This document shows positions 1 through 6,130 of a DNA stretch of 8,722 nt, piece by piece; position 1 is the first letter of the stretch, and the number at the start of each line of letters is the position of its first letter. The DNA is from Adhaeribacter sp. (lineage in GTDB: Bacteria; Bacteroidota; Bacteroidia; Cytophagales; Hymenobacteraceae): positions 1 through 8,722 of the forward strand of contig JAQBNV010000490.1 of assembly GCA_028288395.1 (NCBI GenBank). Reading direction: 5' to 3'. Both the position numbers and the translations under genes were made by a program. Under the pieces are notes generated by a model. It was not told the DNA's origin and did not search any database. It saw nothing but the letters and a program-made list of their open reading frames with translations.

Positions 1-34
1 GGCAGCCGGCACAACGGTTACTTTTCAAAACTAA
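1..34 (+). CDS. 3' end of an upstream gene (partial; possibly a sensor histidine kinase)
   Basis: From base 2 the reading is A-A-G-T-T-V-T-F-Q-N followed by a TAA stop at 32-34. A G-T-T-x-x-F ending close to the C-terminus is typical of the last strand of the HATPase_c domain of sensor histidine kinases, which suggests an upstream kinase. Ten residues are too few to be sure. The competing explanation is that the frame starting at base 1, which stays open into the next gene, is the real one. Confidence 0.3.
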   Translation, partial: AAGTTVTFQN

Positions 35-114
35 AAACACTACTTTCTAAAAATTGGGATGCAAGGCTGATTGACGCTATAAAAACCAGAAGCAGTTTAC
101 CTTATTTCAACATA

Positions 115-831
115 ATGACTTCTACATTTCTCCTCACCTGTGAGCACGCCGGCAATAACATCCCGCCGGAATATGAACATCTTTTTAAGGGAAAAGAAGA
201 ATACTTATACTCGCACAAAGCCATCGACTTCGGAGCCCTGCACCTGGCTAAACACCTGGCAGCGGCAACAAACCAGCCTTTATACAACACTACCACTTCC
301 CGTTTACTTGTAGAAGCCAACCGATCGCCGGGTAATGCGGAGCTATTCTCTGACTTCACCAAACACCTGCCGGATAAAGAAAAGCAGATCTTACTGGCAA
401 CCTATTATTTTCCGCACCGGACGCAGGTAGCCGAAAAGATAGCCGCAGCAATTGCAGCCGGAAACACGGTTTATCACCTGGCCATTCACACCTTTACGCC
501 CGTATTGGCCGGGGAAGTGCGGGAAGCCGATATTGGAATTTTGTTTGATTTGGAACGCTCTTTAGAGGAGGCATTTGCCGGTAAATTAAAAGAAGAGCTG
601 CTGCGGCAAGCGCCCGCGCTGAATGTGCTATACAATTCTCCTTATCCGGGTAATGCCGATGGTTTCCCTACTTACCTCCGGAAAAAGTTTGATAATGCCT
701 CGTATGCGGGGTTTGAATTAGAAGTAAACCAGAAGTTTTTCCTGCAAGGTGACCCGCAGGTGTGGCAAATGGTAGTTGCAGCGATAACCGGGGCTTTGCA
801 GGCGGCAATGGTGCATGAAGGTACTGGTTAG
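115..831 (+). CDS. N-formylglutamate amidohydrolase family protein
   Basis: The 238-residue protein matches the N-formylglutamate amidohydrolase (FGase) family, whose best-known member removes formate from N-formyl-L-glutamate at the end of one histidine-degradation route. Visible family blocks are T-C-E-H-A-G-N at 8-14, D-F-G-A-x-x-L-A at 38-45, L-L-V-E-A-N-R-S-P at 64-72, F-P-H-R at 99-102, H-T-F-T-P at 125-129, D-I-G-I-L-F-D at 139-145 and N-S-P-Y-P-G-N-A-D-G at 174-183. No signal peptide or membrane segment is seen, so it should be cytosolic. The ATG at 115 was chosen because family members begin only a few residues before the TCEH block. The frame is open back to base 1 but contains no earlier ATG. 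No other histidine-degradation gene lies in the window, so the true substrate is uncertain; many Bacteroidota members stand alone. Confidence 0.88.
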   Translation: MTSTFLLTCEHAGNNIPPEYEHLFKGKEEYLYSHKAIDFGALHLAKHLAAATNQPLYNTTTSRLLVEANRSPGNAELFSDFTKHLPDKEKQILLATYYFPHRTQVAEKIAAAIAAGNTVYHLAIHTFTPVLAGEVREADIGILFDLERSLEEAFAGKLKEELLRQAPALNVLYNSPYPGNADGFPTYLRKKFDNASYAGFELEVNQKFFLQGDPQVWQMVVAAITGALQAAMVHEGTG

Positions 832-856
832 GTCTTACTATACTACCAGGCAAACA

Positions 857-1048
857 TTAATCTGGGTTATTATCTTTTTTTTGCAGTGCGCCATAAATTA
901 CAGGGCTGAAAAAAGCCAGATTTTCCAGTACGCAGGTCATGCTGTAAAATTTCTCCGGATTTACCCCGGGATGCTCGGCCATGGCTACTATTATGGTATC
1001 AAGGGTTTGCCGGAATTTATCATCAAAATCTTCTTTCGTAATATCCAT
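857..1048 (-). CDS. small acidic hypothetical protein (63 aa)
   Basis: I do not recognise a family. The 63-residue product starts M-D-I-T-K-E-D-F and is acidic and probably helical in its first 20 residues. A short hydrophobic stretch (about 38-55) is followed by a charged tail ending K-K-D-N-N-P-D. A purine-rich G-G-G-G-A lies about 6 bases before the ATG. The frame opens 12 codons upstream at a stop, with no other ATG between. It converges on the amidohydrolase with a 25-base gap. The opposite strand also has an open frame (815-1078), but that one starts inside the previous gene and has an unnatural composition rich in aromatic residues, so the minus-strand reading is preferred. Function unknown. 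Confidence 0.5.
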   Translation of the reverse strand: MDITKEDFDDKFRQTLDTIIVAMAEHPGVNPEKFYSMTCVLENLAFFSPVIYGALQKKDNNPD

Positions 1049-1335
1049 ATATTTCCCCGCGTCTGCTTTATACCCTAACGCTTATTTTAAGCAATTAATT
1101 TCAAAAGCCGCTTTCTAATAAAAGCTATTTAACACTTGGTTTCAGTTTAATAAATCAGATTCACTAGAAACTTGTAGCGTAAAAGCCGGCTTACCCCTTA
1201 AAACACACTGGACTTTAGTAGTAACTTAACCCAGTTTAGCCAGACCATACTCCTACCTTAAAGAACATAGCTCTTTCGTCAGATTTCATCCTGGTTCTGC
1301 TGTAAGCTGATTCTAACCTTAAATTTACCCGTTTA

Positions 1336-1573
1336 ATACCAAATTGCCCAAACTATATTCCATAGAAAAATACAGGAAAGATAGCCTTGTAAGCTTTTAA
1401 AAAAAGCTGTTAGACCATTTTACCTTTACTACCTGCCGTAAAGCTGACCTAAAAAGGGAAGCAAACCCGGTAGGTTTCATAACCTGCCGGGTTTAAGTTA
1501 CATGCAGTATGGCACCTTGTTCATGCGATTTGATATAAATTATATATGAAAGGATGTAAATGAGATATGGTAT
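1336..1573. repeat. dispersed non-coding repeat, copy A (about 238 bp)
   Basis: Both ends match a second copy at 4084-4193. On the left, 1336-1380 aligns without gaps to 4084-4128 with 7 mismatches in 45 bases, including the shared core ATTCCATAGAAA and CAGGAAAGAT. On the right, 1555-1573 aligns to 4175-4193 with 3 mismatches in 19. The ends form short inverted repeats: ATACCAAAT on the left, and the complement of the right end reads ATACCATAT. Copy A is about 128 bp longer than copy B because of a different centre that carries a hairpin. This fits a MITE-like element, but no target-site duplication or transposase is visible. Confidence 0.6.
1463..1494. repeat. strong 14-bp stem hairpin inside repeat copy A
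   Basis: AAACCCGGTAGGTT at 1463-1476 pairs with AACCTGCCGGGTTT at 1481-1494 around a TCAT loop. There are 13 Watson-Crick pairs and one T-G wobble. No T-run follows directly on either strand and no gene end is close by, so it is not a clear terminator. It could be a structured RNA motif, a former terminator, or part of the mobile repeat. Confidence 0.7.
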
Positions 1574-1645
1574 AATATTTACTACTATTGGCTATTCTTA
1601 AACTTCTAAACGGTGGCCAATATGATTATTTAGGAGACTGGTTCA

Positions 1646-1680
1646 AATCCCGATGCAACGCTTACATTATTTTCGGGGTT
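1646..1680 (+). other. possible stem-loop in the leader of the lipoprotein gene; contains a tRNA T-arm-like string
   Basis: AATCCCGA (1646-1653) can pair with TCGGGGTT (1673-1680), giving eight pairs with one wobble and a 19-base loop. It ends 22 bases before the lipoprotein ATG. The left arm lies within GGTTCAAATCCCG, which looks like a tRNA T-loop, but the T-stem pairing is poor and no acceptor or anticodon arm can be built upstream, so it is not an intact tRNA. Confidence 0.25.
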
Positions 1681-1702
1681 ATCAAAAAAAGAAGTTTCTA
1701 AT

Positions 1703-2035
1703 ATGAAATTTTTTATCTTCCTGATTACCGTGTTCTTTGTAATGACTGCTTGCAAAAAAGAAGAAGTGGCCGTAGTTGAAAGGGCCATGCGGGTGAATTA
1801 CTACAGACAGTCTTGCCAAGGGGCGGGAGCATTAAACTGTTATCTGGTGCAGGAGGGCGCGCAAGTAGGTACTATTAATTGGAATCTATTTTATAATGAA
1901 ATTATAGGCTTTATATACGAAGCGGGTTTTATTTATACGTTGAAGGTAAAAGTGGAAAAAATAACAAACCCACTGGCCGATGGTTCAGACCGGAAATATA
2001 TGCTGGTGGAAGTGGTTTCCAAGGAAAAGGTATAA
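1703..2035 (+). CDS. DUF4377 domain lipoprotein
   Basis: This 110-residue protein has a lipoprotein signal peptide: M-K-F-F-I-F-L-I-T-V-F-F-V then the lipobox M-T-A-C, with Cys17 as the predicted lipidated residue. Mature residues 29-109 fit DUF4377, a small domain of unknown function found in exported bacterial proteins, often beside META/HslJ-like domains. Family signs are V-x-Y-Y near 31-34, two spaced cysteines (C38, C46), Y-L-V-Q-E-G at 47-52, W-x-x-F-Y-x-x-I-x-G-F at 60-70, and a late K-Y-M-L-V-E-V-V-S-K. It is probably anchored in the outer or inner membrane facing the periplasm. The ATG is the only one that gives a full signal peptide; its leader is A-rich with no Shine-Dalgarno. It is a single gene, convergent with the OpgC-like gene. 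Molecular function unknown. Confidence 0.85.
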   Translation: MKFFIFLITVFFVMTACKKEEVAVVERAMRVNYYRQSCQGAGALNCYLVQEGAQVGTINWNLFYNEIIGFIYEAGFIYTLKVKVEKITNPLADGSDRKYMLVEVVSKEKV

Positions 2036-2068
2036 ACAGGCTGATAAAGGTTCAACCCGGACACTTCA

Positions 2069-2092
2069 TTAAAAGCAAAATATTCCTTTTAA
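2069..2092. terminator. weak A/T-rich inverted repeat between convergent genes
   Basis: TTAAAAG (2069-2075) pairs with CTTTTAA (2086-2092) across a 10-base loop, in the 60-base gap between the convergent lipoprotein and OpgC-like genes. Its position suits a bidirectional terminator, but the stem is only 7 bp with one G-C pair, so support is slight. Confidence 0.25.
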
Positions 2093-2095
2093 AAT

Positions 2096-3250
2096 TTATT
2101 TAGGAACAGACTTTACTTTGAGTTTATACTGATTGATGTAGTTCTTTATGCCGGGCGCCAGAAACAAAGCAGGAATTAAGATAAAGAGCAGCATTAAAGT
2201 GGAACCGGGTTTGATATAGAGTCCATCCATTAACCTGATGGTATATAAATTATTGATAATATCTTTTATCGGTTTAAAAATAACAATCAGGAGGATATGA
2301 AATGAAAAAACTTCCAAAGAATATTTACCCAGGTAACATACCGGTTTAAAAGAAAACCATTGCTTATAGCGGGAAGCCAAGAAACTAAACACCACGGCTA
2401 GTGCCGAGAAGTTAAGCAGCCGTATAGGTCCCAGATTTTCTTTGCTCACCCAAAAATCTAAATCCAGGGCTGAAGAATCTAACAGGGAATCAAGGGTTTT
2501 GGTCAGAAATAATAGCACACAGATTGAAACAGCACTATAAATAAGCCTTTTATTTTGCAGGATGCCACTTATTCTGTTTTGATACGTCAGGAAACCAAAA
2601 TAGAGCCCCGCGATAAACAAAATTTGCCAGCTAAGCAGGTTGAAGAAGCCGGTATCTACCTTATCTATAAATTCAAAAAATTCAAAATAGTGAAAGAAGG
2701 CCGATTGCAGGTCGAAAATACCCATAAGATATACTAAAAAGGATATAATGAGGATAGTGCCGGCCTGCCCGTTCTGAAAACCTTTTAACGTAAAAGGCAA
2801 TAGCAATACAAAAAGGGCATACATGGGTAGTATGTCCATATAAATAGGCTGATAAAGCAGCAAACCTGTGAGTAAAACCGAGAATAAGGGTTTTTGAAAA
2901 AGCAATTCAAAATCACTATAATTCTGATACCAGTAGTCTTCCATTACCGAATGAGAGTAGAAGATGATGGCGACGAGCAGAAATAAAACCAGGTGATATT
3001 TGTAAATTGTCCAGGCGCGTTTTATAGCAGCTATAAGAATATAAACTCCTCCATGTTCAACTAATTTTCGCGAGGATACAATGCCGGCAGTTAAGCCCGA
3101 TAAAAAAACAAAACCTTCGGCGGCCGTAACCCAACCAATAAATTCATGAGTAAACCGGTGAATTATATTTTGCCAAGATAAAAAATGATTTGTGGTAATT
3201 AAAATCAGGAAAAATCCTCTAAAAAAATCTAATTGTATTATCCTCTTCAT
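2096..3250 (-). CDS. OpgC-family multi-pass membrane protein
   Basis: The 384-residue protein has about ten hydrophobic spans and the OpgC-domain pattern of the wider acyltransferase-3-like group. It opens with L-D-F-F-R-G at 7-12 followed by a histidine (H22), then A-E-G-F-V-F-L-S-G at 44-52, the block L-Y-Q-P-I-Y-M-D-I-L-P-M-Y at 132-144, G-P-I-R-L-L-N at 274-280, and L-G-K-Y-S-L-E-V-F-S-F-H at 307-318. In proteobacteria OpgC adds succinyl groups to osmoregulated periplasmic glucans. Whether Bacteroidota homologues act on glucans is not known, and no OpgG/OpgH partner is in the window, so only transfer of an acyl group at the inner membrane is suggested. Length fits the family. The gene is visibly richer in A/T than the antiporter downstream. 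The ATG at 3250 precedes the first family motif directly, and a good promoter lies about 90 bases upstream. Confidence 0.85.
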   Translation of the reverse strand: MKRIIQLDFFRGFFLILITTNHFLSWQNIIHRFTHEFIGWVTAAEGFVFLSGLTAGIVSSRKLVEHGGVYILIAAIKRAWTIYKYHLVLFLLVAIIFYSHSVMEDYWYQNYSDFELLFQKPLFSVLLTGLLLYQPIYMDILPMYALFVLLLPFTLKGFQNGQAGTILIISFLVYLMGIFDLQSAFFHYFEFFEFIDKVDTGFFNLLSWQILFIAGLYFGFLTYQNRISGILQNKRLIYSAVSICVLLFLTKTLDSLLDSSALDLDFWVSKENLGPIRLLNFSALAVVFSFLASRYKQWFSFKPVCYLGKYSLEVFSFHILLIVIFKPIKDIINNLYTIRLMDGLYIKPGSTLMLLFILIPALFLAPGIKNYINQYKLKVKSVPK

Positions 3251-3340
3251 TTCTCAAGTGGTAAAAGCTATCTCGTAATGGTACACCGTTAGCTATGGGG
3301 GAAAGGGTCAGATACAACATTAAACCTGTTCCTTTGCGTG

Positions 3341-3371
3341 CAAAGATATACATTGCAACGAATCGGACCAA
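3341..3371 (-). promoter_or_regulatory. Bacteroidota-type promoter for the OpgC-like gene, with overlapping palindrome
   Basis: Read on the minus strand, TTG (complement of 3369-3371) is separated by 20 bases from TATCTTTG (complement of 3341-3348). This matches the Bacteroidota -33 / -7 consensus (TTTG or TTG, about 19-21 bases, TAnnTTTG). Transcription would begin near 3334, giving a leader of about 85 bases. The -7 box overlaps the palindrome CTTTGC-GT-GCAAAG (3332-3345), which could be an operator. Confidence 0.55.
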
Positions 3372-3502
3372 GAAATATTAACAAATTACTATATAAACCA
3401 GCCCTGAATCTGCCATTATTTACCCCACAAAGACAATTAATCAGCCTAATTTTTTAAAGCTACCCGGCTTATCCTGAAAACATGTAAAATATAAATTTAC
3501 TT

Positions 3503-3676
3503 TTACAAGAAAAATAAAACCCATTCAGATGTGTTTGTCCTTGAAGCATTACCGCTCAGCAGAAGGTTTCTTTGGTTGTACTCCACCTGTCCTTTTTTCC
3601 TTGCGGTGGCCTGTTTCAAAGGTTTAACCGCTTTTAATGTGGAATATGAAATTTTAGCATTAAATCGCTTATCTGA
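3503..3676 (-). other. start-less open stretch, possible relic coding fragment
   Basis: Between a stop at 3677-3679 and a stop at 3503-3505, 57 codons stay open on the minus strand. They read with a plausible protein composition, basic and polar, including K-A-V-K-P-L-K-Q-A-T-A-R-K-K-G. There is no ATG and no recognisable family. It may be the decayed end of an old gene or simply chance. Confidence 0.15.
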
Positions 3677-4083
3677 CTAAAAAGAAATATAGTTTCCGGT
3701 TTTGGGTATCTCGCGCGCTGGAAATATACCAGAAAAGAGGGTTAAGGGCTTAAAACATACTTACACCCCTTTACTTAAATGACAGGTTGCTTTTAAATTG
3801 CATTTAACATAATAAACAAAATATTTACCTACAGGCAAACTTAATGCTAAAACAAGCAGCTAATTATAAGGAAATTAATCTCAGCACAGCAACACCCAGC
3901 TACACAAAGTATAGTTGGGCGAACCAGGAATCCCAAAAATTTACATTACTGTATTTTTCATATAGCCGGTTAACAGGACACCGCAAGACCTAGCAACATC
4001 AAAAGTTACGTCTTACTAATATTTAGCTAGCTAGGGTACAGAAGAAGTCAGTACCTCTATTACCCTGGCCGTTCCGGCAGGTT

Positions 4084-4193
4084 ATACCAAATAGTATAAA
4101 CTAAATTCCATAGAAACATTCAGGAAAGATACCTCAATGAGCTTTAAAAATCTCTGTTAATATCAATGGAAAAATGTAAATGCGAGTTGGTAT
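4084..4193. repeat. dispersed non-coding repeat, copy B (about 110 bp)
   Basis: This is the shorter partner of the element at 1336-1573. It shares the left 45 bases (ATACCAAAT through CAGGAAAGA) and the right 19 bases (TGTAAATG through TTGGTAT). The ends are inverted with one mismatch: ATACCAAAT on the left, and the complement of the right end reads ATACCAACT. The hairpin-bearing centre of copy A is absent. It lies 118 bases past the end of the ABC ATPase gene. Confidence 0.6.
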
Positions 4194-4311
4194 TAGCACA
4201 CTCATTTAAAATAAATGCATTCTCAAAACAGATGACAAGACTAACCCTACTCTGTAAAAATATTGGACATTAATAATCAGGCTCAGAAAATTTTAGAAAT
4301 TCCGGATAATA

Positions 4312-5295
4312 TTATAGATACCAGACGTCGTCCGGCTGTACCGAAAGGTAAACCCAATCACCCGGGGAGAATTGATTCATTCCGGTTTGCACGGTAATAT
4401 TAATATCGACCAGTTGAACTTGTAATTCATAATAGGATCCGAAAAAAATCACTTTCCTTACCTGACCCGGCAAGCCGCCGTTATCTGTTGCCGTTATTTT
4501 AAAACGCTCGGGACGAATAAGCAGGAATTCTTTAGCAGATTTTATACCCCCTAAGCTTTCGAAAGCTGCGCCTTGCGAAGCCGGCATCAGGTTGTAATTG
4601 CCAAACAGCGCTGCTACATAGGTATTAACCGGTTGCCGGTAAATCTGCTCCGGGGTACCTTGTTGCAGCAGTTGGCCCTCTTTCATTACCAGAACCTGAT
4701 CGGCCCACGACAAGGTGTCCTGGGGATCATGCGAAATTAAGATGAGAGATATAGCCAGTTTTTCCCCAATATCCCGGATAACCGTTTTTAAGATAGTTTT
4801 ATGGGCCATATCGAGGTTAGAGAATGGCTCGTCTAGTAACAATAGCTGGGGTGCCCCGAGAAGTAATTTGGCCAAAGCAATCCGTTGCCGTTCGCCGCCC
4901 GATAATTGATTTGTTCGGCGCGCCAGTAAATGCTCTATCCGACACAAACGGAAAAGTGTTTCGGCTTCGCTCCCCGACCAGGTATTGGCATAATTTAAAA
5001 CCTGCTCCACCCGCAAAAAAGGGGGTAATTCAAACTGCTGCGATAAATAAGCAATATCGGAGTGGCCCGGCACCAACGTTTCGGCCGGCCCGCTTACCCT
5101 TTTTCCCCGAAACAACACCTCCCCGCTTTCGGGTTGCACCAACCCTGCTATGAGTTGCAGCAGGGTACTTTTGCCCGAGCCGGTTTCACCCGATATGGCA
5201 ATTTTTTGCAATGCTTTCTGGGAAAAGCTAATATTTTTCAAAATCAGATTATTTTCTTCCAGAACACTAATGCGGGATACTTTTAATAGACTCAT
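4312..5295 (-). CDS. ABC transporter ATP-binding protein with C-terminal TOBE-like domain
   Basis: Numbered from the chosen start, this 327-residue cytosolic ATPase has Walker A G-E-T-G-S-G-K-S-T (36-44), a Q-loop glutamine (Q86), signature L-S-G-G-E-R-Q-R (131-138), Walker B L-L-L-L-D-E-P (151-157), D-loop S-N-L-D (159-162) and switch H189. All catalytic elements are intact. Residues about 230-325 form a TOBE-type tail (L-L-I-R-P-E-R at 258-264, then G-x-V-R-K-V-I-F-F-G-S-Y-Y-E), as in importers of the CysA/PotA/FbpC type (sulfate or molybdate, polyamine, iron). No permease or binding protein adjoins it, so the substrate is unknown. The frame extends to an ATG at 5358 (348 aa), but the ATG at 5295 gives the usual M-S-L-L-K-V-S-R-I-S family start. 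Both lack a Shine-Dalgarno. Confidence 0.88.
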   Translation of the reverse strand: MSLLKVSRISVLEENNLILKNISFSQKALQKIAISGETGSGKSTLLQLIAGLVQPESGEVLFRGKRVSGPAETLVPGHSDIAYLSQQFELPPFLRVEQVLNYANTWSGSEAETLFRLCRIEHLLARRTNQLSGGERQRIALAKLLLGAPQLLLLDEPFSNLDMAHKTILKTVIRDIGEKLAISLILISHDPQDTLSWADQVLVMKEGQLLQQGTPEQIYRQPVNTYVAALFGNYNLMPASQGAAFESLGGIKSAKEFLLIRPERFKITATDNGGLPGQVRKVIFFGSYYELQVQLVDINITVQTGMNQFSPGDWVYLSVQPDDVWYL

Positions 5296-5477
5296 AAAAC
5301 TCAGAAGGGATTTTTTACTGCGCCATATTTCCGGCAGCATTGGCTTACCCAAAAGCAAAATTCTACCGGCCAGCTTACCCTGTGAGCGAAGGTACGGAAG
5401 CGAAGACGATGGATAAAGGCAGATCTTAAAATTTATGGTGCTACTACCCTACGGCTATTGTTTACTTTCCTATTTAC

Positions 5478-5485
5478 CAAATGTA
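5478..5485 (-). promoter_or_regulatory. possible -7 promoter box for the ABC ATPase gene
   Basis: The minus strand reads TACATTTG, matching TAnnTTTG. No good TTTG/TTG lies at the expected distance upstream (only TTCG at 17 bases), so the -33 element is weak. Transcription from here would give a leader of about 175 bases to the start at 5295. Confidence 0.3.
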
Positions 5486-5589
5486 ACTGGATTTTCCTGT
5501 CCCGAACGCTTAATTTATAGTCATTGCTGATTTAGTTATTGGTGGGGGTTGCTAGTAAAGAATCTTCAAAATAATTATTCCGGTTCCAT

Positions 5590-5949
5590 TTATTCCCGCA
5601 TCAGGAAGTCGGCCGTTGTACGGTTCAGGGCAAAAGGAATATTATTGCTTACAGCGGTCCGGATCAAGGTTTGAATATCGTGTTCGTGGCTGTGAGGGGT
5701 ATGGGGATCCATGAAGAAAATAACACGCTGCACCTGATCTTCCAATATACGGGCGGCCAGCAAAATATCGCCGCCGTGCGGGCCGTGGCCGAATGGCTCC
5801 ACTTCCAAATCCAGGACCTTGTTTACGAGCTCGGCGGTACTGCTGGTACCAATCAGCCGGAACTTCTTTAACCTCTCCTTGTTTTCTTTCACCCATTCCA
5901 GCAATTCGTCCTTTTTCTCGTTATGGGCCACTAGCGCCAATGTTTCCAT
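5590..5949 (-). CDS. mgsA: methylglyoxal synthase (short, divergent subfamily)
   Basis: Methylglyoxal synthase converts dihydroxyacetone phosphate to methylglyoxal and phosphate, a bypass of lower glycolysis that releases phosphate. Compared with E. coli MgsA from memory, the catalytic residues align: H9 (H19), K13 (K23), D61 in G-P-H-G-G-D (D71), D81 in F-F-M-D-P (D91), H88 (H98) and D91 (D101). The ending N-I-P-F-A-L-N-R-T-T-A-D-F-L matches the family's last conserved block. Differences: N10 replaces the aspartate after the first histidine, the phosphate loop is G-T-S-S-T instead of T-G-T-T-G, and the G-G-D-Q-Q pair becomes G-G-D-I-L. At 119 residues it stops right after the T-A-D block and lacks the C-terminal tail of the 152-residue E. 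coli enzyme, including its Arg150. Single gene, divergent from the antiporter. Activity is likely but not certain. Confidence 0.85.
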   Translation of the reverse strand: METLALVAHNEKKDELLEWVKENKERLKKFRLIGTSSTAELVNKVLDLEVEPFGHGPHGGDILLAARILEDQVQRVIFFMDPHTPHSHEHDIQTLIRTAVSNNIPFALNRTTADFLMRE

Positions 5950-6028
5950 GGTTATAGCTCTGTTTCAGTTTAAAAATTATTTTATTGGTTAGTGGCCTTT
6001 GCTGCCGGAAAAAATATAAGTCCCTGCA

Positions 6029-6110
6029 CTTTTGCTAAAAAATACAGTTTTATAAATGCCTAAGCTTTACGAGCCTTTACCCCGAAGGATATTTATTATT
6101 TTAGCAAAAG
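6029..6110. repeat. separated inverted repeat (12-bp perfect arms)
   Basis: CTTTTGCTAAAA at 6029-6040 is exactly mirrored by TTTTAGCAAAAG at 6099-6110, with a 58-base spacer. Allowing one mismatch, each arm extends outward by four bases to TGC-A-CTTTTGCTAAAA, giving 15 of 16 pairs (6025-6040 with 6099-6114). The spacing suits two binding sites for one regulator in opposite orientation, or a long stem in the mgsA leader. Confidence 0.7.
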
Positions 6111-6130
6111 CGCAAATTTCTTTTTCCGTT

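Larger units (their letters stand above)
1049..1702. other. intergenic region with a dispersed repeat and hairpins
   Basis: No convincing gene is seen on either strand of this 654-base A/T-rich gap. It holds a 10-bp palindrome (AAGCCGGCTT, 1183-1192), repeat copy A (1336-1573) with a strong internal hairpin (1463-1494), and a second weaker stem-loop (1646-1680) just before the lipoprotein gene. No TAnnTTTG promoter box was found in front of the lipoprotein. Confidence 0.6.
3251..4311. other. long A/T-rich intergenic region
   Basis: About 1060 bases separate the starts of the OpgC-like gene and the end of the ABC ATPase, with no supported gene. It contains the OpgC promoter (3341-3371), a start-less minus-strand open stretch (3503-3676), a 10-bp palindrome TAGCTAGCTA near 4025, and repeat copy B (4084-4193). 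The rest shows stops in all frames and no clear structure. Confidence 0.6.

Noticed and set aside
1..114. N-terminal extension of the amidohydrolase to the window start
   Set aside because: The frame is open but contains no ATG before 115, and the family normally begins just before the TCEH motif.
815..1078. Plus-strand 87-codon open frame overlapping the 63-residue gene
   Set aside because: It begins inside the amidohydrolase, has an unlikely aromatic-rich composition, and the opposite strand reads more like a real protein.
1236..1350. Minus-strand open stretch with a 17-codon ATG frame (M-K-S-D-E-R-A-M)
   Set aside because: Too short, partly inside the repeat, with no leader or family support.
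1463..1494. Intrinsic terminator
   Set aside because: No T-run follows closely on either strand and no gene ends nearby.
1585..1670. A tRNA gene ending in GGTTCAAATCCCG
   Set aside because: The T-stem has mismatches and no acceptor, D or anticodon arm can be paired upstream.
3529..3627. Plus-strand 32-codon frame starting M-C-L-S-L-K
   Set aside because: No family match or leader signal, and its length is expected by chance.
4824..5416. Three overlapping plus-strand open frames opposite the ABC ATPase
   Set aside because: All are complements of the Walker A to signature region of a well-supported gene and show no domain of their own.
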